A stretch of 64,000 bases of DNA from Luidia sarsii (lineage: Eukaryota; Echinodermata; Asteroidea; Paxillosida; Luidiidae), in the NCBI GenBank assembly GCA_949987565.1, contig OX465117.1, forward strand, positions 1,076,714 to 1,140,713, read 5' to 3'. The translations under genes and the position numbers were made by a program. Each line of letters opens with the position of its first letter. The first letter of the stretch is position 1. This document shows positions 63,611-64,000 of the stretch, one piece after another. Under the pieces are notes generated by a model. It was not told the DNA's origin, ran no database searches, and worked only from the letters and a program-made list of their open reading frames with translations.

Positions 63611-64000
63611 ACCTCATCACACCAACCACCAACACACGACATCCGACAAACACTCAAGTACGACTCTAACCATATACCCCAACAACGATCCGTCATCTGT
63701 GCTGTATCCAACCAGCCAAACCATCCCCATCACTAACACCAACCCCCTCCCTCCCTCCCTCCCGACCGACCAAAAATAGACAGTCTAATTTCACCGACAC
63801 CCCTGTTTACCAAAGCGCGCCTCTCCTAGTCTCCGTCCCCTTTGCATCCACTGGCCCAGCCCCAGCAACCAGCGCTACCAAAATAGCCCGTGCTTCGCGA
63901 TTAGCATCGCTATCCAATTACGGACCGCCCACACAAAGTATTGACTGTCTCAGGCCAGCCGTCTGCTGACGTCATTTCACACCCTGGGAGACACCAGCGA
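63611..64000. other. No recognised feature at right edge
   Basis: C-rich to mixed DNA, CpG-containing near 63810-63930. No exon or element was seen. Confidence 0.35.

Overview
The window is animal genomic DNA. It has long introns with GT-AG splice sites, abundant short DNA transposons, tRNA-derived SINE-like pieces, fragments of a non-LTR retrotransposon, and many kilobases of simple-sequence and minisatellite DNA. There are no prokaryotic operons, CRISPR arrays or phage genes. I suspect a marine invertebrate deuterostome (echinoderm, hemichordate or cephalochordate), but nothing seen here fixes the phylum.

One protein-coding gene can be reconstructed from sequence. It lies on the minus strand, runs from 37543 down to 1634, and continues beyond the left edge. 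Twelve small exons (37 to 186 bases) join in perfect phase, each with a GT donor and AG acceptor, to give 461 codons. The product is an adhesion G-protein-coupled receptor (class B2). In order it has a signal peptide split over exons 1 and 2, a hormone-receptor (HormR) domain, a GAIN domain, a GPS autoproteolysis motif with the cleavable HL|T sequence, the tethered-agonist peptide, TM1, the first intracellular loop and TM2. TM3 to TM7 and the tail lie left of base 1. The ectodomain is compact, with HormR and GAIN as the only recognisable modules.

The introns hold a dense repeat landscape. The 792-base intron that splits the GPS is almost entirely purine on the plus strand. The intron before the TM1 exon carries a 620-base purine tract and a triplicated 195-bp segment. 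The introns inside the GAIN-coding part carry a 16-bp TGATCA-containing minisatellite, an 18-bp minisatellite, and a (GGGCA)/(GGCAA)/(GGCGA) pentamer array. Intron 1 (29063-37506) is mostly transposons and a 1.2-kb GA tract.

Right of 37544, upstream of the receptor, I find no convincing gene. There is a 124-bp higher-order (TCTCTG)-type satellite directly behind exon 1, a perfect 91-bp inverted repeat at 45702-45911, a CpG-rich stretch near 51.6-52.5 kb with RFX X-box motifs, a LINE 3' end at 61.4 kb, and a 100-bp period C-rich tandem repeat near 63 kb.

At least five families of short inverted-repeat elements occur. One (termini TGTGACCCGGCACAGC) has nine copies, and one copy sits inside another repeat so that the pre-insertion site and a TA duplication can be read. 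Two other families end in TTAA, as piggyBac-type elements do.
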